64,000 nt of DNA from an uncultured Prevotella sp. (GTDB lineage Bacteria; Bacteroidota; Bacteroidia; Bacteroidales; Bacteroidaceae), in contig CALUHC010000032.1 in the NCBI GenBank assembly GCA_944320355.1, forward strand, positions 62,001-126,000, given 5' to 3'. Below the pieces are notes generated by a model. The model was not told the DNA's origin. It made no database searches and saw nothing but the letters and a program-made list of their open reading frames with translations. Positions 1-8,017 of this stretch are shown in pieces. Each line of letters opens with the position of its first letter. Position 1 is the stretch's first letter. The translations under genes and the position numbers were made by a program.

Positions 1-698
1 AACCAGTCGCTCGTGGACTGGTCTTTCGGGGCGAACTGCTCCACCACCGGGCCGCGGGCAAAGGCCACATTGTCCTTGTATGCGGACAGTATCTTGTTAG
101 GATTCTCCTGAGTTGTCTTCTTGATGAGGGCGAAGAGGCTCGACTCCATCTCCTTTCCGTCAATGATGAACGTGCCTCCGAATATCTTGTGGCGGCAGTG
201 CTCGGAGTTGATCTGGGCGAAGCCGAACACCTCGGAGTCTGTGAGCGGGCGGCCGAGCTGCCCCTCTATGGTGTGCAGATAGTCTATTTCCTCCGCCGAG
301 AGGGCCAGCCCCTCCTGCTCGTTGTACTCTTCGAGGTTCTCAACGTGCTTGATCGGCTCCGGCTCATGGTTGACGGTGAACACCGTCTGGTCCAGCCCGT
401 CATACATTCGCTGCAGCATCGGGTCGTGGTCGGCCTCCTTGGAACTTACGGGAAAGTACTCCTCTATGCGCAAGATGCCGCGGAGGTTCATGTTCTGGGT
501 AATCTCCACGGCATTGGTGCTCCACGGAGTAATCATCTCGCGGCGCGGGCCTACGAAGCAGCCATCGAGCCGCTCGCCCTCTTCGAGGGTGGCACCGCCA
601 TACAGCCAACACAGTTCTCTGATCTCGTCCTGACCCAAACGGTGGTCAGACTCGGTAGCAATCACGCTCTGTTGCGGAGTTCTGAAAAAAGATATCAT
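1..698 (-). CDS. purL: Phosphoribosylformylglycinamidine synthase, N-terminal part (cut by window edge)
   Basis: Reading the minus strand from an ATG at 698 gives 232 codons open to the window edge. The product begins MISFFRTPQQ and contains GRPLTDSEVFGFAQ followed by INSEHCRHKIFGG, the signature of the N-terminal and FGAM-synthase regions of the large single-chain PurL (about 1,230 residues in this phylum). The enzyme makes formylglycinamidine ribonucleotide from FGAR, glutamine and ATP in cytosolic purine synthesis. The glutaminase domain would lie outside the window. The start is the first ATG in frame, with the family-typical N-terminus; no clear Shine-Dalgarno is seen, as usual in Bacteroidetes. 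A strong promoter lies about 170 bp upstream, so the mRNA has a long GC-rich leader of roughly 160 nt. Confidence 0.93.
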   Translation of the reverse strand, partial: MISFFRTPQQSVIATESDHRLGQDEIRELCWLYGGATLEEGERLDGCFVGPRREMITPWSTNAVEITQNMNLRGILRIEEYFPVSSKEADHDPMLQRMYDGLDQTVFTVNHEPEPIKHVENLEEYNEQEGLALSAEEIDYLHTIEGQLGRPLTDSEVFGFAQINSEHCRHKIFGGTFIIDGKEMESSLFALIKKTTQENPNKILSAYKDNVAFARGPVVEQFAPKDQSTSDW

Positions 699-866
699 GC
701 CTTTATGTGTAATAAATTTATTTTGAAATCATGCCCATGCGGCCACCACAACGGCCAGCCGACCTGCCCGTGGCGCCGGGCCACAGCACCCACGCGGCTC
801 CACTCCGCGCCGGCGACGAGCGCAAAGGGCACGCGCGCGCATTGCCCGCAGGCGGCACATTTGCTG

Positions 867-898
867 CAAAGGTACAACTTTTTGCGCCTACGGCCAAA
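867..898 (-). promoter_or_regulatory. Bacteroidetes-type promoter for purL
   Basis: On the minus strand TTTG (895-898) is followed after exactly 20 bp by TACCTTTG (867-874), a full match to the -33/-7 promoter of this phylum. Transcription would start near 861, leaving a leader of about 160 nt before purL. Confidence 0.75.
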
Positions 899-1220
899 TG
901 TTTCTGCATATTTAGAAGCTGTTTTGGCTCCATCAAAGTTTAATCCTTTCCTGCCGTTTTGAGTGCCTTTCCGCCCATATCGCTGCCTTCCGGCTTTCCA
1001 AGCGCTTCCGCTCTCTTGCCGGAATCATGCCGCCTGCCACACAAAAGCGTTAACGAACGCTAACGGAAAGCGACTTCCGCAACATACGGAACGCACCGAT
1101 AATCTGGCTGAAAAAAAACGCGAAACAGAAAGGAATGCGGCTGATGACAAACATACGGGCACCGTGTTTTCTGCCACGTATCCAGCAAACAATGCCCAAC
1201 CGTGGCCGAAAAGCGCCATA

Positions 1221-1343
1221 AAACGCCGCTTACGACAGTGCAAAACGCACTGTTACGCACCGCAAGACGGCCCATCCAACAATGCAAAACGGGCCGTTTC
1301 GTATTGCGAAACGACCCGTTTTGCATGGCTGGACGCCCTCTGT
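1221..1343. repeat. 22-bp-period palindrome array A (about 6 units)
   Basis: Units lie at 1221, 1243, 1265, 1287, 1309 and 1331, always 22 bp apart. The two at 1287 and 1309 are near perfect (AAACGGGCCGTTT and AAACGACCCGTTT); the outer ones are decayed but in register. About 50 bp further on is a tail motif, CATTTTGCCCGTATTTGCC, near 1405-1423, shared with arrays B and G. The rest of the gene-free stretch 699-1629 shows the purL promoter and no credible gene; the long ORFs there are produced by GC bias and the repeat. Confidence 0.85.
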
Positions 1344-1629
1344 CATTGCACACCATGCCACATATCACGAATAAGTCGGTGCAAAACAATGAGTTATGTT
1401 TGCACACTCATTTTGCCCGTATTTGCCGCCGAGGGGCTATTTCTTTGCGCAGACGCGATTCTCGGACGCCAAAACCACCGTTGCGGACGGCAGAAAGCCG
1501 CCGCCACGTTTAGGTTTGTTAAGAAACAAAGACTTCTTTTTACGGCTTCCACCAAGGGGCGCACAGCGTGCCGCTTGCCAATCCCCGACCCTCAGCCAGC
1601 CGCAGACAAGGCGTGCTCAGCGATTGTTT

Positions 1630-1923
1630 TCAGCACCCCTTGCCGTCTATGCTGCACACCGCTCCCTCCGCGCCTGCGGCCAGTCCGGCGTCTTCGGGCG
1701 CGAAACTCACCGTGCCGTCTTCGAATACGAAGCACGGTATGCCTATAGAGCCGCTCCGCCTTATGCTGTCGAACGCGGGGCTGGAGTCGCGCAGAGCCAT
1801 GAATTGCTTCAGGTTTCTCACGTGCTCCCCGATGTCTATCAGGTCGAACCGCTGGTCACCGGCAGCCTGCTCCTTGACCGACGCGCAGTCGGGGCAACTC
1901 TTCATCACGTAGACTTTTATCAT
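1630..1923 (-). CDS. Glutaredoxin-like protein with CPDC motif
   Basis: A 97-residue protein starting MIKVYVMKSCPDCASV. The CPDC pair at residues 10-13 after a short beta strand, and SIGIPCFVFEDG (a cis-Pro loop) near residue 60, are the marks of a small thioredoxin-fold glutaredoxin. It is probably a cytosolic thiol-disulfide oxidoreductase; the partner is unknown. The C-terminus ends CSIDGKGC, adding two further cysteines. It is the last gene of the folE operon, 19 bp after folE. Fold assignment is secure; physiological role is not. Confidence 0.8.
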   Translation of the reverse strand: MIKVYVMKSCPDCASVKEQAAGDQRFDLIDIGEHVRNLKQFMALRDSSPAFDSIRRSGSIGIPCFVFEDGTVSFAPEDAGLAAGAEGAVCSIDGKGC

Positions 1924-1942
1924 AAGAAAGCTGTTTTGAGGG

Positions 1943-2524
1943 TTACTTGCTGTGTATGAGGTTCATGAACTCCTGCCGCGTCTTGGCCTGGTTGAACGCC
2001 CCTGAGAAGTCGCTCGTGGTGGTTATGGCGTTCTGTTTCTCCACTCCGCGCATCTGCATGCACATATGCCGCGCCTCGACCACAACCATCACGCCGAGCG
2101 GATGGAGCGTCTGCTCGATGCACTCCTTTATCTGCAGCGTCATGCGCTCCTGCACTTGCAGGCGGTGGGAGTATATGTCTACCACGCGGGCTATCTTGCT
2201 CAACCCGGTGATGTAGCCGTTGGGGATGTAGGCCACGTGCGCCTTGCCGTAGAAAGGAAGCATGTGGTGCTCGCAGAGAGAGAAGAAGTCGATGTCCTTG
2301 ACTATGACCATCTGGCTGTAGTCCTCCTTGAAGAGCGCGTCGGTGAGCACCTTGTGCGCGTCCATGGTGTATCCGCGGGTGAGCACCTGCATCGCCTTTG
2401 CCACCCGCATGGGCGTCTTCAGCAGCCCCTCGCGCCCCGGGTCTTCGCCCAGCAGGGTGAGCACGCTCTTGTAGTGTGACGCCAGTTCGTCCAAGCCGTC
2501 ACGGTATTCGGGTTCAGGATTCAT
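1943..2524 (-). CDS. folE: GTP cyclohydrolase I
   Basis: A 193-residue protein matching FolE over its whole length. It converts GTP to 7,8-dihydroneopterin triphosphate, the first step of tetrahydrofolate synthesis. The zinc and active-site signature CEHHMLPF is at residues 84-91, and the third ligand is in [12 protein letters not shown] (Cys155); [17 protein letters not shown] supplies the conserved central helix. It follows the SPOR gene by 5 bp and precedes the glutaredoxin-like gene by 19 bp, so it is co-transcribed with both. No folate-linked riboswitch is visible in front of it. Confidence 0.97.
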   Translation of the reverse strand: MNPEPEYRDGLDELASHYKSVLTLLGEDPGREGLLKTPMRVAKAMQVLTRGYTMDAHKVLTDALFKEDYSQMVIVKDIDFFSLCEHHMLPFYGKAHVAYIPNGYITGLSKIARVVDIYSHRLQVQERMTLQIKECIEQTLHPLGVMVVVEARHMCMQMRGVEKQNAITTTSDFSGAFNQAKTRQEFMNLIHSK

Positions 2525-2529
2525 TTCTT

Positions 2530-3165
2530 TCAGTATTGTATTGTGATTTTCCCCTTCACTATCAAGGCCTGCTTGTAGCCGAGCTTCTGCAGTTCGAGCA
2601 GCATCTGGTGAGCCTCCTCATATGTCCGGTAGTTGCCCACCCGGCATATCCACCGCGGGGAATAGAAGTGTACGTATATGGGTTGGTCAGGAAACTTGGC
2701 CTTTATCTCGTTGCCTATGCGCTCGGCCTGCTGGCGGTCGCGGCGCGTGTTGCCGCCCGCGAATGCCTGCACGCGGTATCCGTTGACCTTATATCCGCCC
2801 ACCATCACCTTCTTGCGTGTGTCCACCACGGCAGTCTCCTCGGTAGCGCTTTCGGCCTTCCCCGCTGTCTCGCGGTCTGCCGCGCCACTTGGCGTGCGCC
2901 CGGCAGGCTTGGCCTCCCCGGCCGGTTTGGCGGCGGTCTCATTTGCCGCAGAGCCTGCCTGCGGCTTAGCCGCGGTGCCCGACGGCTGCACGCCCGTCAG
3001 CTTGACGCGCGTGCCGTTGACCAATTCGTCGATGGCTGCGTCTTGGTGTATTGTCACCGTGCCACGGTTAGGCACTTTTTTTTGCAGCCGTTCGGTGAAA
3101 GTCTGCGCCCCTGCCGTTGCGGCTTGGCAGGCAATAATGATGAATGCGGCGACGAATTGTTTCAT
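2530..3165 (-). CDS. Exported SPOR-domain protein
   Basis: A 211-residue protein with an N-terminal signal peptide ([14 protein letters not shown] then ATAGAQ). The middle, roughly residues 60-125, is a low-complexity Ala/Pro/Glu/Thr linker. The C-terminus, about 130-205, has the SPOR pattern [19 protein letters not shown] then [20 protein letters not shown] domains bind denuded peptidoglycan glycan strands at the septum; a periplasmic cell-wall role is inferred. It is separated from tpiA by 268 bp but abuts folE (5 bp). The order tpiA-SPOR-folE is one I recall from other Bacteroidales. Confidence 0.85.
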   Translation of the reverse strand: MKQFVAAFIIIACQAATAGAQTFTERLQKKVPNRGTVTIHQDAAIDELVNGTRVKLTGVQPSGTAAKPQAGSAANETAAKPAGEAKPAGRTPSGAADRETAGKAESATEETAVVDTRKKVMVGGYKVNGYRVQAFAGGNTRRDRQQAERIGNEIKAKFPDQPIYVHFYSPRWICRVGNYRTYEEAHQMLLELQKLGYKQALIVKGKITIQY

Positions 3166-3353
3166 TCTTTGGTTATGGATAAGTGGTTATGGTTGTGTGA
3201 AAGCGGCCTTGCGGGCGCGTTGAATGGAGCGGTGGCCGACAGCGTCAGGCAGGCCAAGTCCTTTCCCGCGGCCGCCACAAGCCAACGGGCACGCGCCGCC
3301 GGAACGCAGCGTGACACGCAACGCGCCGGCGGCAGTGCCAAAGAGTGCACGCA

Positions 3354-3377
3354 CAGTGACGGCCACGGCCGTCACTG
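3354..3377. repeat. Perfect 11-bp-arm hairpin between tpiA and SPOR gene
   Basis: CAGTGACGGCC (3354-3364) and GGCCGTCACTG (3367-3377) are exact complements with two bases between them. The hairpin lies about 57 nt after the tpiA stop codon. It lacks a T-tract on the minus strand, so it is more likely an mRNA processing or stabilising element than a terminator. Confidence 0.5.
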
Positions 3378-3433
3378 CGCGTCCTTCAGCCCCTCGTCCC
3401 GGCCGGCACGACCGGTCAGGACAGGCCGGAATG

Positions 3434-4192
3434 TCATTTCCAAGCGTCGATGATGCCCTTGAAGTCGGCAGCCTTGAGCGACGCTCCACCTATGAGTCCG
3501 CCGTCGATGTCGGGCTTTGCGAACAGTTCGGGGGCGTTGCTGGCCTTGCAGCTTCCGCCATACAGGATGGTGGTGTCGTCGGCCACAGCGGCTCCGTAGT
3601 GCTCTGCCACCACGCTGCGGATGTAGGCGTGTATCTCCTCAGCCTGCTCTGCGGTGGCCGTCTTGCCTGTGCCGATGGCCCAGATTGGCTCGTAGGCTAT
3701 GATGATGTTCTTGAACTCGTCGGCGCTGAGGTTGAACACGCTGCCCTCAAGCTCGGCCTTCACAACCTCGTTCTGCTTGTTTGCCTCGCGCTCCTCAAGG
3801 CTCTCGCCGATGCAGAAGATAACCTTCAGGCCGTTCTTCAGCGCGAGCAGCACCTTCTCCTTCAGTATCTCGGGTGTCTCGCCGTAGTAACCGCGGCGCT
3901 CCGAGTGTCCCAGGATGACGTATTGTGCGCCGGTGCTCTTCACCATCTCGGCCGAAACCTCGCCCGTGTATGCTCCCTTCTCCTTATCGGCGCAGTTCTC
4001 TGCGCCCAGGCCTACCACGCTCTGGTCGAGGAACTGGGCTATGCTTGCCAGATGGATGAACGGTGTGCAGATGATGACGCCGCAGTTGGGCTTCTCAGCC
4101 TTGAGTGTTTCGTTCAGCTCCTTTGCCAGAGCCACTCCGTCCTGCAGGTTCAGGTTCATCTTCCAGTTGCCTGCTACGATTTTCTTTCTCAT
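3434..4192 (-). CDS. tpiA: Triosephosphate isomerase
   Basis: A 252-residue TIM barrel that interconverts dihydroxyacetone phosphate and glyceraldehyde 3-phosphate in glycolysis. GNWKMN carries the substrate-binding Lys11, VILGHSERR the electrophilic His96, and [12 protein letters not shown] the catalytic Glu168; the phosphate loop near the C-terminus ([17 protein letters not shown]) is complete. The reading frame is open further upstream to 4336, but [13 protein letters not shown] at 4192 is the family start and leaves a 19-bp gap after the DoxX-like gene. Likely co-transcribed from the promoter at 6124. Confidence 0.97.
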   Translation of the reverse strand: MRKKIVAGNWKMNLNLQDGVALAKELNETLKAEKPNCGVIICTPFIHLASIAQFLDQSVVGLGAENCADKEKGAYTGEVSAEMVKSTGAQYVILGHSERRGYYGETPEILKEKVLLALKNGLKVIFCIGESLEEREANKQNEVVKAELEGSVFNLSADEFKNIIIAYEPIWAIGTGKTATAEQAEEIHAYIRSVVAEHYGAAVADDTTILYGGSCKASNAPELFAKPDIDGGLIGGASLKAADFKGIIDAWK

Positions 4193-4211
4193 TGTCTTTG
4201 TCTTTAATAGT

Positions 4212-5561
4212 TTATATGCTTTGTTTGTCGTTTGATTCGGTTTCGGGCTGCGTTTTTCTCCTTCCGCCGCGCCTGATGTAGCGTGTCCACGCCCACAGCC
4301 GGTCGGCGAGGGTGAGCAGCAGCAGCGGCACCACAAACCACCCCATTATCTTTGCCACCCGCACGGACACCGAGCGCTCCGGCATCCGGCCTGCCTCTAT
4401 GCTGTGGAGCGGGCCGTTGAGCGCATACTCGTCGGGCAGGTCGTTGCGGCTCCACTTGCGGATCACGGTGCCATCCTTTATCAATACCAGGCCCGGATTG
4501 CTCCTGATGACGGTCTGCAGCGTCGTCGCGTCGGCTGAGCAGAAGGGATATTCGGCTCCGGTCATGTCGCGCCAGGCCGCTATTCCCCTGTCGGTGCTGG
4601 CCGTGAGGCAGTAGAACGAATAGCCGTATTCGAGCGAATACTCATAGACCTGGTTTATCAGGTCGAGGCATCCGTCGTCGGCCTGCTCCAGATACGGCGC
4701 CACGAGCAGGAAGGTATATCCCGAGTCGGCCAGCACGCGGTCGGTGATGTCCTCGCCGCCGGCGCGTGTCACTATCGAGAAGTCGTGTATAGGCGGCACA
4801 TATCCCTCCGCCGTCTGCACAGTTTTGCTGTCTATGAACGTCCACGTGGAGTCTGGATAGTTGTCGAGGGTGAACTCCCTGCGCTCTCCGTTCTTTTCGA
4901 GTATGAACGTGGTCTCGAACTGCGGTTGCGGCGCGTCGGGCGGTATGGCCATGCCCTCCCTTATGTTTGCCCCCACGTGGTATGGCCGGAAGTCGAACTG
5001 CGGCAGGTAGTAGAGGCTGAGACTTGACACGGCGAGGATGAACAGGACGGCATAGTTGACCACTATCCACTGGTTGGTGCGGCTGATGAAGCGCATCATG
5101 TCGAGCGGCCTGCGCACCATCACGACGGCAAACACCAGCAGCGCGACGTTTTTCCAGAAGGTCTGCCAGTTGGTGAGCTTCACCGCGTCGCCGAAGCATC
5201 CGCAGTCGCTTATCGGGTTGCTTACGGCGAGCCACAGCGTGAGCGGCGTGAGAACGCACATGGCTAACGCCACCAACCGCGTGACAAGCCGCCTGTGCAT
5301 GGCGAAGAGCAGGCACACGCCGAGCACGAACTCGGCTGCCGAGAGAGCGACCGACGCTGCGAGCATGGCCATGTCGGGCACGTAGCCGGCCATTCCCCAC
5401 GCCTCAAGGTAGTCGCGAATCTTGTATTGCGTGCCTACCGGGTCTACGGCCTTGACGAATCCCGACAGTATGAACGTGGCCGCCGTGAGCAGGCGGCAGG
5501 CGTTAACTATCGCCATCCTCGTTTTCGGTCCGGGCTTCATGGTCATGGTGTCAGTCGCCAA
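4212..5561 (-). CDS. DoxX/MauE-like membrane protein with CGCFG motif
   Basis: A 449-residue inner-membrane protein. The N-terminal ~150 residues form four hydrophobic segments of DoxX/MauE type and contain [15 protein letters not shown], a pair of cysteines like those of methylamine-utilisation MauE and similar redox proteins. A further transmembrane segment follows near residue 175, then a periplasmic domain (about 205-385) with [15 protein letters not shown] and [20 protein letters not shown], resembling a thioredoxin-like region, and a last transmembrane helix (ILPLL-type, about 405-425). It overlaps the DUF1599 gene by 11 bp and precedes tpiA by 19 bp. A role in envelope redox is inferred. 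Confidence 0.75.
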   Translation of the reverse strand: MATDTMTMKPGPKTRMAIVNACRLLTAATFILSGFVKAVDPVGTQYKIRDYLEAWGMAGYVPDMAMLAASVALSAAEFVLGVCLLFAMHRRLVTRLVALAMCVLTPLTLWLAVSNPISDCGCFGDAVKLTNWQTFWKNVALLVFAVVMVRRPLDMMRFISRTNQWIVVNYAVLFILAVSSLSLYYLPQFDFRPYHVGANIREGMAIPPDAPQPQFETTFILEKNGERREFTLDNYPDSTWTFIDSKTVQTAEGYVPPIHDFSIVTRAGGEDITDRVLADSGYTFLLVAPYLEQADDGCLDLINQVYEYSLEYGYSFYCLTASTDRGIAAWRDMTGAEYPFCSADATTLQTVIRSNPGLVLIKDGTVIRKWSRNDLPDEYALNGPLHSIEAGRMPERSVSVRVAKIMGWFVVPLLLLTLADRLWAWTRYIRRGGRRKTQPETESNDKQSI

Positions 5562-6099
5562 GCTTTATCGCGCCGAACACGGCGTAGTTGATTATGTCCA
5601 TGTAGTTGGAGCCCACCCCCTCGCTGACGGTGGTCCGCCCGCCGTTGTCCTCTATCTCCTTCACGCGCTCTATCTTGGTCAGTATGAAGTCGGTGTAGCT
5701 GCTCACGCGCATCATCCGCCACGCCTCGTCGTAGTCGTGGTTCTTGCGTTTCATAAGAGCCAGAGCCTCGGCGGCGTGGTGGTCGTAGAGGGCCAGGGCC
5801 TCGTCGGCAGTCATGTCAACGGTGTCGGCAAAGCCGCGCTCCACCTGTATCAGGCCCACTATGCCGTAGTTTATCAGTGCGATGAACTCCGGCCTGATGC
5901 CTTCGCCCACGAGCGACTGCCTCTTTATCTCCAAGCTGCGTATGCGCTTGGCCTTGATGAGCAGCTGGTCGGTGAGCGACTGCGGCCTGAGCAGCCGCCA
6001 CGACGCGCCGTAGTCGGCCAGTTTCTTGGCGAACAGGGCGCGGCACTCGGCCAAAACCTGCTCGAACTGCTTGTCTGTGGATGCTTCTTCTTTTGCCAT
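5551..6099 (-). CDS. DUF1599 protein (two tandem repeats)
   Basis: A 182-residue protein with two related halves: ADYGASWRLLRPQSLTDQLLIKAKRIRSLE and, after a linker, HDYDEAWRMMRVSSYTDFILTKIERVKEIE. This tandem layout is typical of DUF1599, a family of unknown function distantly like nucleotide pyrophosphatase helical folds. The frame is open to an ATG at 6126, but the promoter's -7 box (6124-6131) overlaps that codon, so the ATG at 6099 (MAKEEAS) is the real start. It heads the operon DUF1599-DoxX-tpiA-SPOR-folE-glutaredoxin. Confidence 0.85.
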   Translation of the reverse strand: MAKEEASTDKQFEQVLAECRALFAKKLADYGASWRLLRPQSLTDQLLIKAKRIRSLEIKRQSLVGEGIRPEFIALINYGIVGLIQVERGFADTVDMTADEALALYDHHAAEALALMKRKNHDYDEAWRMMRVSSYTDFILTKIERVKEIEDNGGRTTVSEGVGSNYMDIINYAVFGAIKLGD

Positions 6100-6123
6100 T
6101 TCCGATATAAACGAAGTGCGGTG

Positions 6124-6164
6124 CAAAATTAAGAATTAATATCGAAAACACCAAACGTTTGGTG
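6124..6164 (-). promoter_or_regulatory. Promoter of the tpiA-folE operon with a 16-bp palindromic operator
   Basis: On the minus strand TTTG (6152-6155) and TAATTTTG (6124-6131) are 20 bp apart, a full-match promoter. A perfect 16-bp palindrome, CACCAAACGTTTGGTG (6149-6164), covers the -33 box. A repressor bound there would block the promoter. The half-site CAAACG resembles the half-site of the 22-bp arrays. Confidence 0.65.
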
Positions 6165-6208
6165 AAATAAGGCGAACGGTGGCCGCAAACGCCCCTTACA
6201 ACACTGGA

Positions 6209-6240
6209 TTGGGCACATTGCCAATTCCAGCTGTGCCCAA
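6209..6240. repeat. Small inverted repeat TTGGGCACA / TGTGCCCAA
   Basis: Nine-base arms (6209-6217 and 6232-6240) enclose 14 bp in the gap between the tpiA operon promoter and the small lipoprotein gene. A second one, GTTGCGGAA/TTCCGCAAC, lies at 6342-6350 and 6367-6375, downstream of the lipoprotein gene. No T-tract follows either. Nothing else is seen in 6165-6425. Confidence 0.45.
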
Positions 6241-6425
6241 CCAAGCCTCTCTGCTCAGTTGGACATGGAGCTTGCGGGCATTAATGCCATTTTTACCGCA
6301 CGCATTGACACGCCCCGCAACGCCGTCGGCTCACTGCCGGGGTTGCGGAAGCCGCATGGCATCGCGTTCCGCAACATGATGAAACAGCACGGAACCCGTT
6401 CCGCACAACAGTAGAAACCGCCGCC

Positions 6426-6884
6426 CTATTCCTCCTTTTGCTTTTTGTGGATGTACTTTATCTTGGCGCACTGCACGTCGAAGCGCACCTGCAGTGAGTC
6501 CATCCTGACGCGCGTCAGGTTAAGGCGGTGCAGCTCTTCCTCGGTGGCGCGGAGGGCGGCGCGGTCTGAATCGACCTTCTGCTTCAGCGTCTCGTACTCG
6601 CGCTTCACGGCCTGCAACGCGCTGTCGGTCACTGCGAGGTCGTCTTGCGCGCGGCTGAGCGACACGTCCTGGTGCAGCTTCAAGGCGCGCTTGCGGGCCT
6701 CGATGGCACCGGGATAGGCGTGGCGCATGGAGTCGATGGTGAGCAACGCGCGGTCATACTCCTTGGCGGCATACTCGGCCTCGGCGCGGTCGAGCAGTTC
6801 GCCGGCGGCCTGTTCTACCTTGTCCTCGCCGCACGAGGCCAGCGTTGCGGCGGCTATCATCATTGCCATTACATACTTTTTCAT
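6426..6884 (-). CDS. Small coiled-coil lipoprotein
   Basis: A 152-residue protein with a lipoprotein signal (MKKYVMAMMIAAATLASC; Cys18 as the acylation site) followed by GEDKVEQ. The mature part is almost all charged helix: a tetratricopeptide-like start (AEAEYAAKEYDRALLTIDSM) and a heptad coiled coil from about residue 75 to the Lys/Glu-rich C-terminus. It is likely anchored in an envelope membrane and scaffolding in nature; I do not recognise a named family. It stands alone, with a TATCTTTG -7 box at 6964-6971 about 80 bp upstream. Confidence 0.7.
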   Translation of the reverse strand: MKKYVMAMMIAAATLASCGEDKVEQAAGELLDRAEAEYAAKEYDRALLTIDSMRHAYPGAIEARKRALKLHQDVSLSRAQDDLAVTDSALQAVKREYETLKQKVDSDRAALRATEEELHRLNLTRVRMDSLQVRFDVQCAKIKYIHKKQKEE

Positions 6885-6963
6885 TGCCGTATGGGGTTTG
6901 TGGGTTCGCGGTAGTGGGCTGCCGGCAGTGCCATGAGGCGGCCTTGCCGACCCTCTCCGTATG

Positions 6964-6971
6964 CAAAGATA
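6964..6971 (-). promoter_or_regulatory. -7 box of the small lipoprotein gene
   Basis: TATCTTTG on the minus strand fits the TAnnTTTG consensus; no TTTG is found at the usual distance upstream, so only the -7 part is supported. Confidence 0.45.
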
Positions 6972-7063
6972 CGGTTTCTCGGCGTGATTACACGCCGCAG
7001 GGACGGAATATTAACATGGGTTAACGCTATGCTTGCGTTTGGGAGTTATAGGGAGTTATAGGT

Positions 7064-7313
7064 AGTTAGAAGGAGTTGCCTTTAGGAGTTAGAGGGAGTT
7101 AGAAGGAGTTATCGCTTCGTTGCACTCCGCTGAGGAGTTAGAGGACAATAGTTTGGGAGGCAGGAGTCCGGGAGTTGCAGGAGTTCAGACAAATGTACGA
7201 GCCATTCGGTGCTACATACGCGAGGCATTTGTCCTCTAACTCCTCAGCGGAGTGCAACGAAGCGATAACTCCTTCTAACTCCCTCTAACTCCTAAAGGCA
7301 ACTCCTTCTAACT
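7064..7313. repeat. Perfect 85-bp inverted repeat of GGAGTTA units (site 1)
   Basis: The left arm 7064-7148 and right arm 7229-7313 are exact reverse complements over 85 bp, with an 80-bp centre. Each arm is made of roughly 10-bp steps of GGGAGTTAGA type followed by TATCGCTTCGTTGCACTCCG and then GGAGTTAGAGGACAA. More GGGAGTTATA units precede the left arm from 7041. The structure lies between the divergent lipoprotein and cca genes. It has no ORF, no transposase and no obvious target duplication. Confidence 0.9.
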
Positions 7314-7437
7314 CCTATTACAACGATTTTCCGGTAAAAATCATTGACAATTAACACTTGCATTCTACGTGCAAAGGACTGTTAAACAAGGCCGTTTCGT
7401 TCATTCCGGACGGCGGCTGGCGGCTGGCGGCTTTGCC

Positions 7438-7516
7438 AAACGGCACATATCGCAGGCCGAAACGGGCCGTTTTGCAATGCCGGATGTGCCGTTTTGCATG
7501 GCGATATGGGTCGTTT
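7438..7516. repeat. 22-bp-period palindrome array B (4 units)
   Basis: Units at 7438, 7460, 7482 and 7504. The best is AAACGGGCCGTTT (7460); the others keep one intact half-site (CGTTT or AAACG). The tail motif related to that of array A (CCCATTTTCGCGATATTTGCC) is near 7648-7668, and both A and B then carry CGCGATTCTCGG. The remaining gene-free DNA up to 8017 shows only the cca -7 box. Confidence 0.8.
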
Positions 7517-7982
7517 TGCAAGCTGTTTTCGGTCAAAAAACAAAGTTTTGGGCGATTTTTCGGCAAATATTATGGGGCGTTTCGCCGCATATTTCGCCCA
7601 AACATCGTGTAACTCCCATGCACTTAGGCAGTTACGTTTATGCGCCCATTTTCGCGATATTTGCCGCCGATAGGTGGCCCGGCGCAAAATTCGCGATTCT
7701 CGGTGAAGGAAAACGCGGTGCGGCCGGGCGCAAAGCGAATGTCGTGCCGGCTGTTTTCTCGCTTTCATGCACGGCCTTCAACGCCTGTCGCAGTATCGCT
7801 CTGTTTCGCGAAATATGCAGAATATCGCGCTCTGAGCTGCCCAAAACCTGCACATTATCGCGTTTTCTGAAAGAAATTATGATAGGCTTTATTGTGTGGT
7901 CTGTTGCGTCAACATGGGTGTGCAACCCTTGCCAGCCGTTAATTAAGTGGGCGAAAACACCGCGAAATCGAAAAAAATGCAC

Positions 7983-7990
7983 TACCTTTG
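7983..7990 (+). promoter_or_regulatory. -7 box of cca
   Basis: TACCTTTG, 27 bp before the cca start codon; no matching TTTG at the -33 position. Confidence 0.5.
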
Positions 7991-8017
7991 CACCTCTAAA
8001 AGCAGCAAGAACCGCAG

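Noticed and set aside
963..1748. 261-residue plus-strand ORF
   Set aside because: It runs through array A and into the opposite strand of the glutaredoxin-like gene; composition has no protein-like pattern and no promoter precedes it.
6099..6126. Start of the DUF1599 gene at 6126
   Set aside because: The ATG is overlapped by the -7 promoter box (6124-6131); the next ATG at 6099 is consistent with transcription.
7064..7313. Insertion sequence
   Set aside because: Long inverted ends are present, but there is no transposase reading frame and no target-site duplication.
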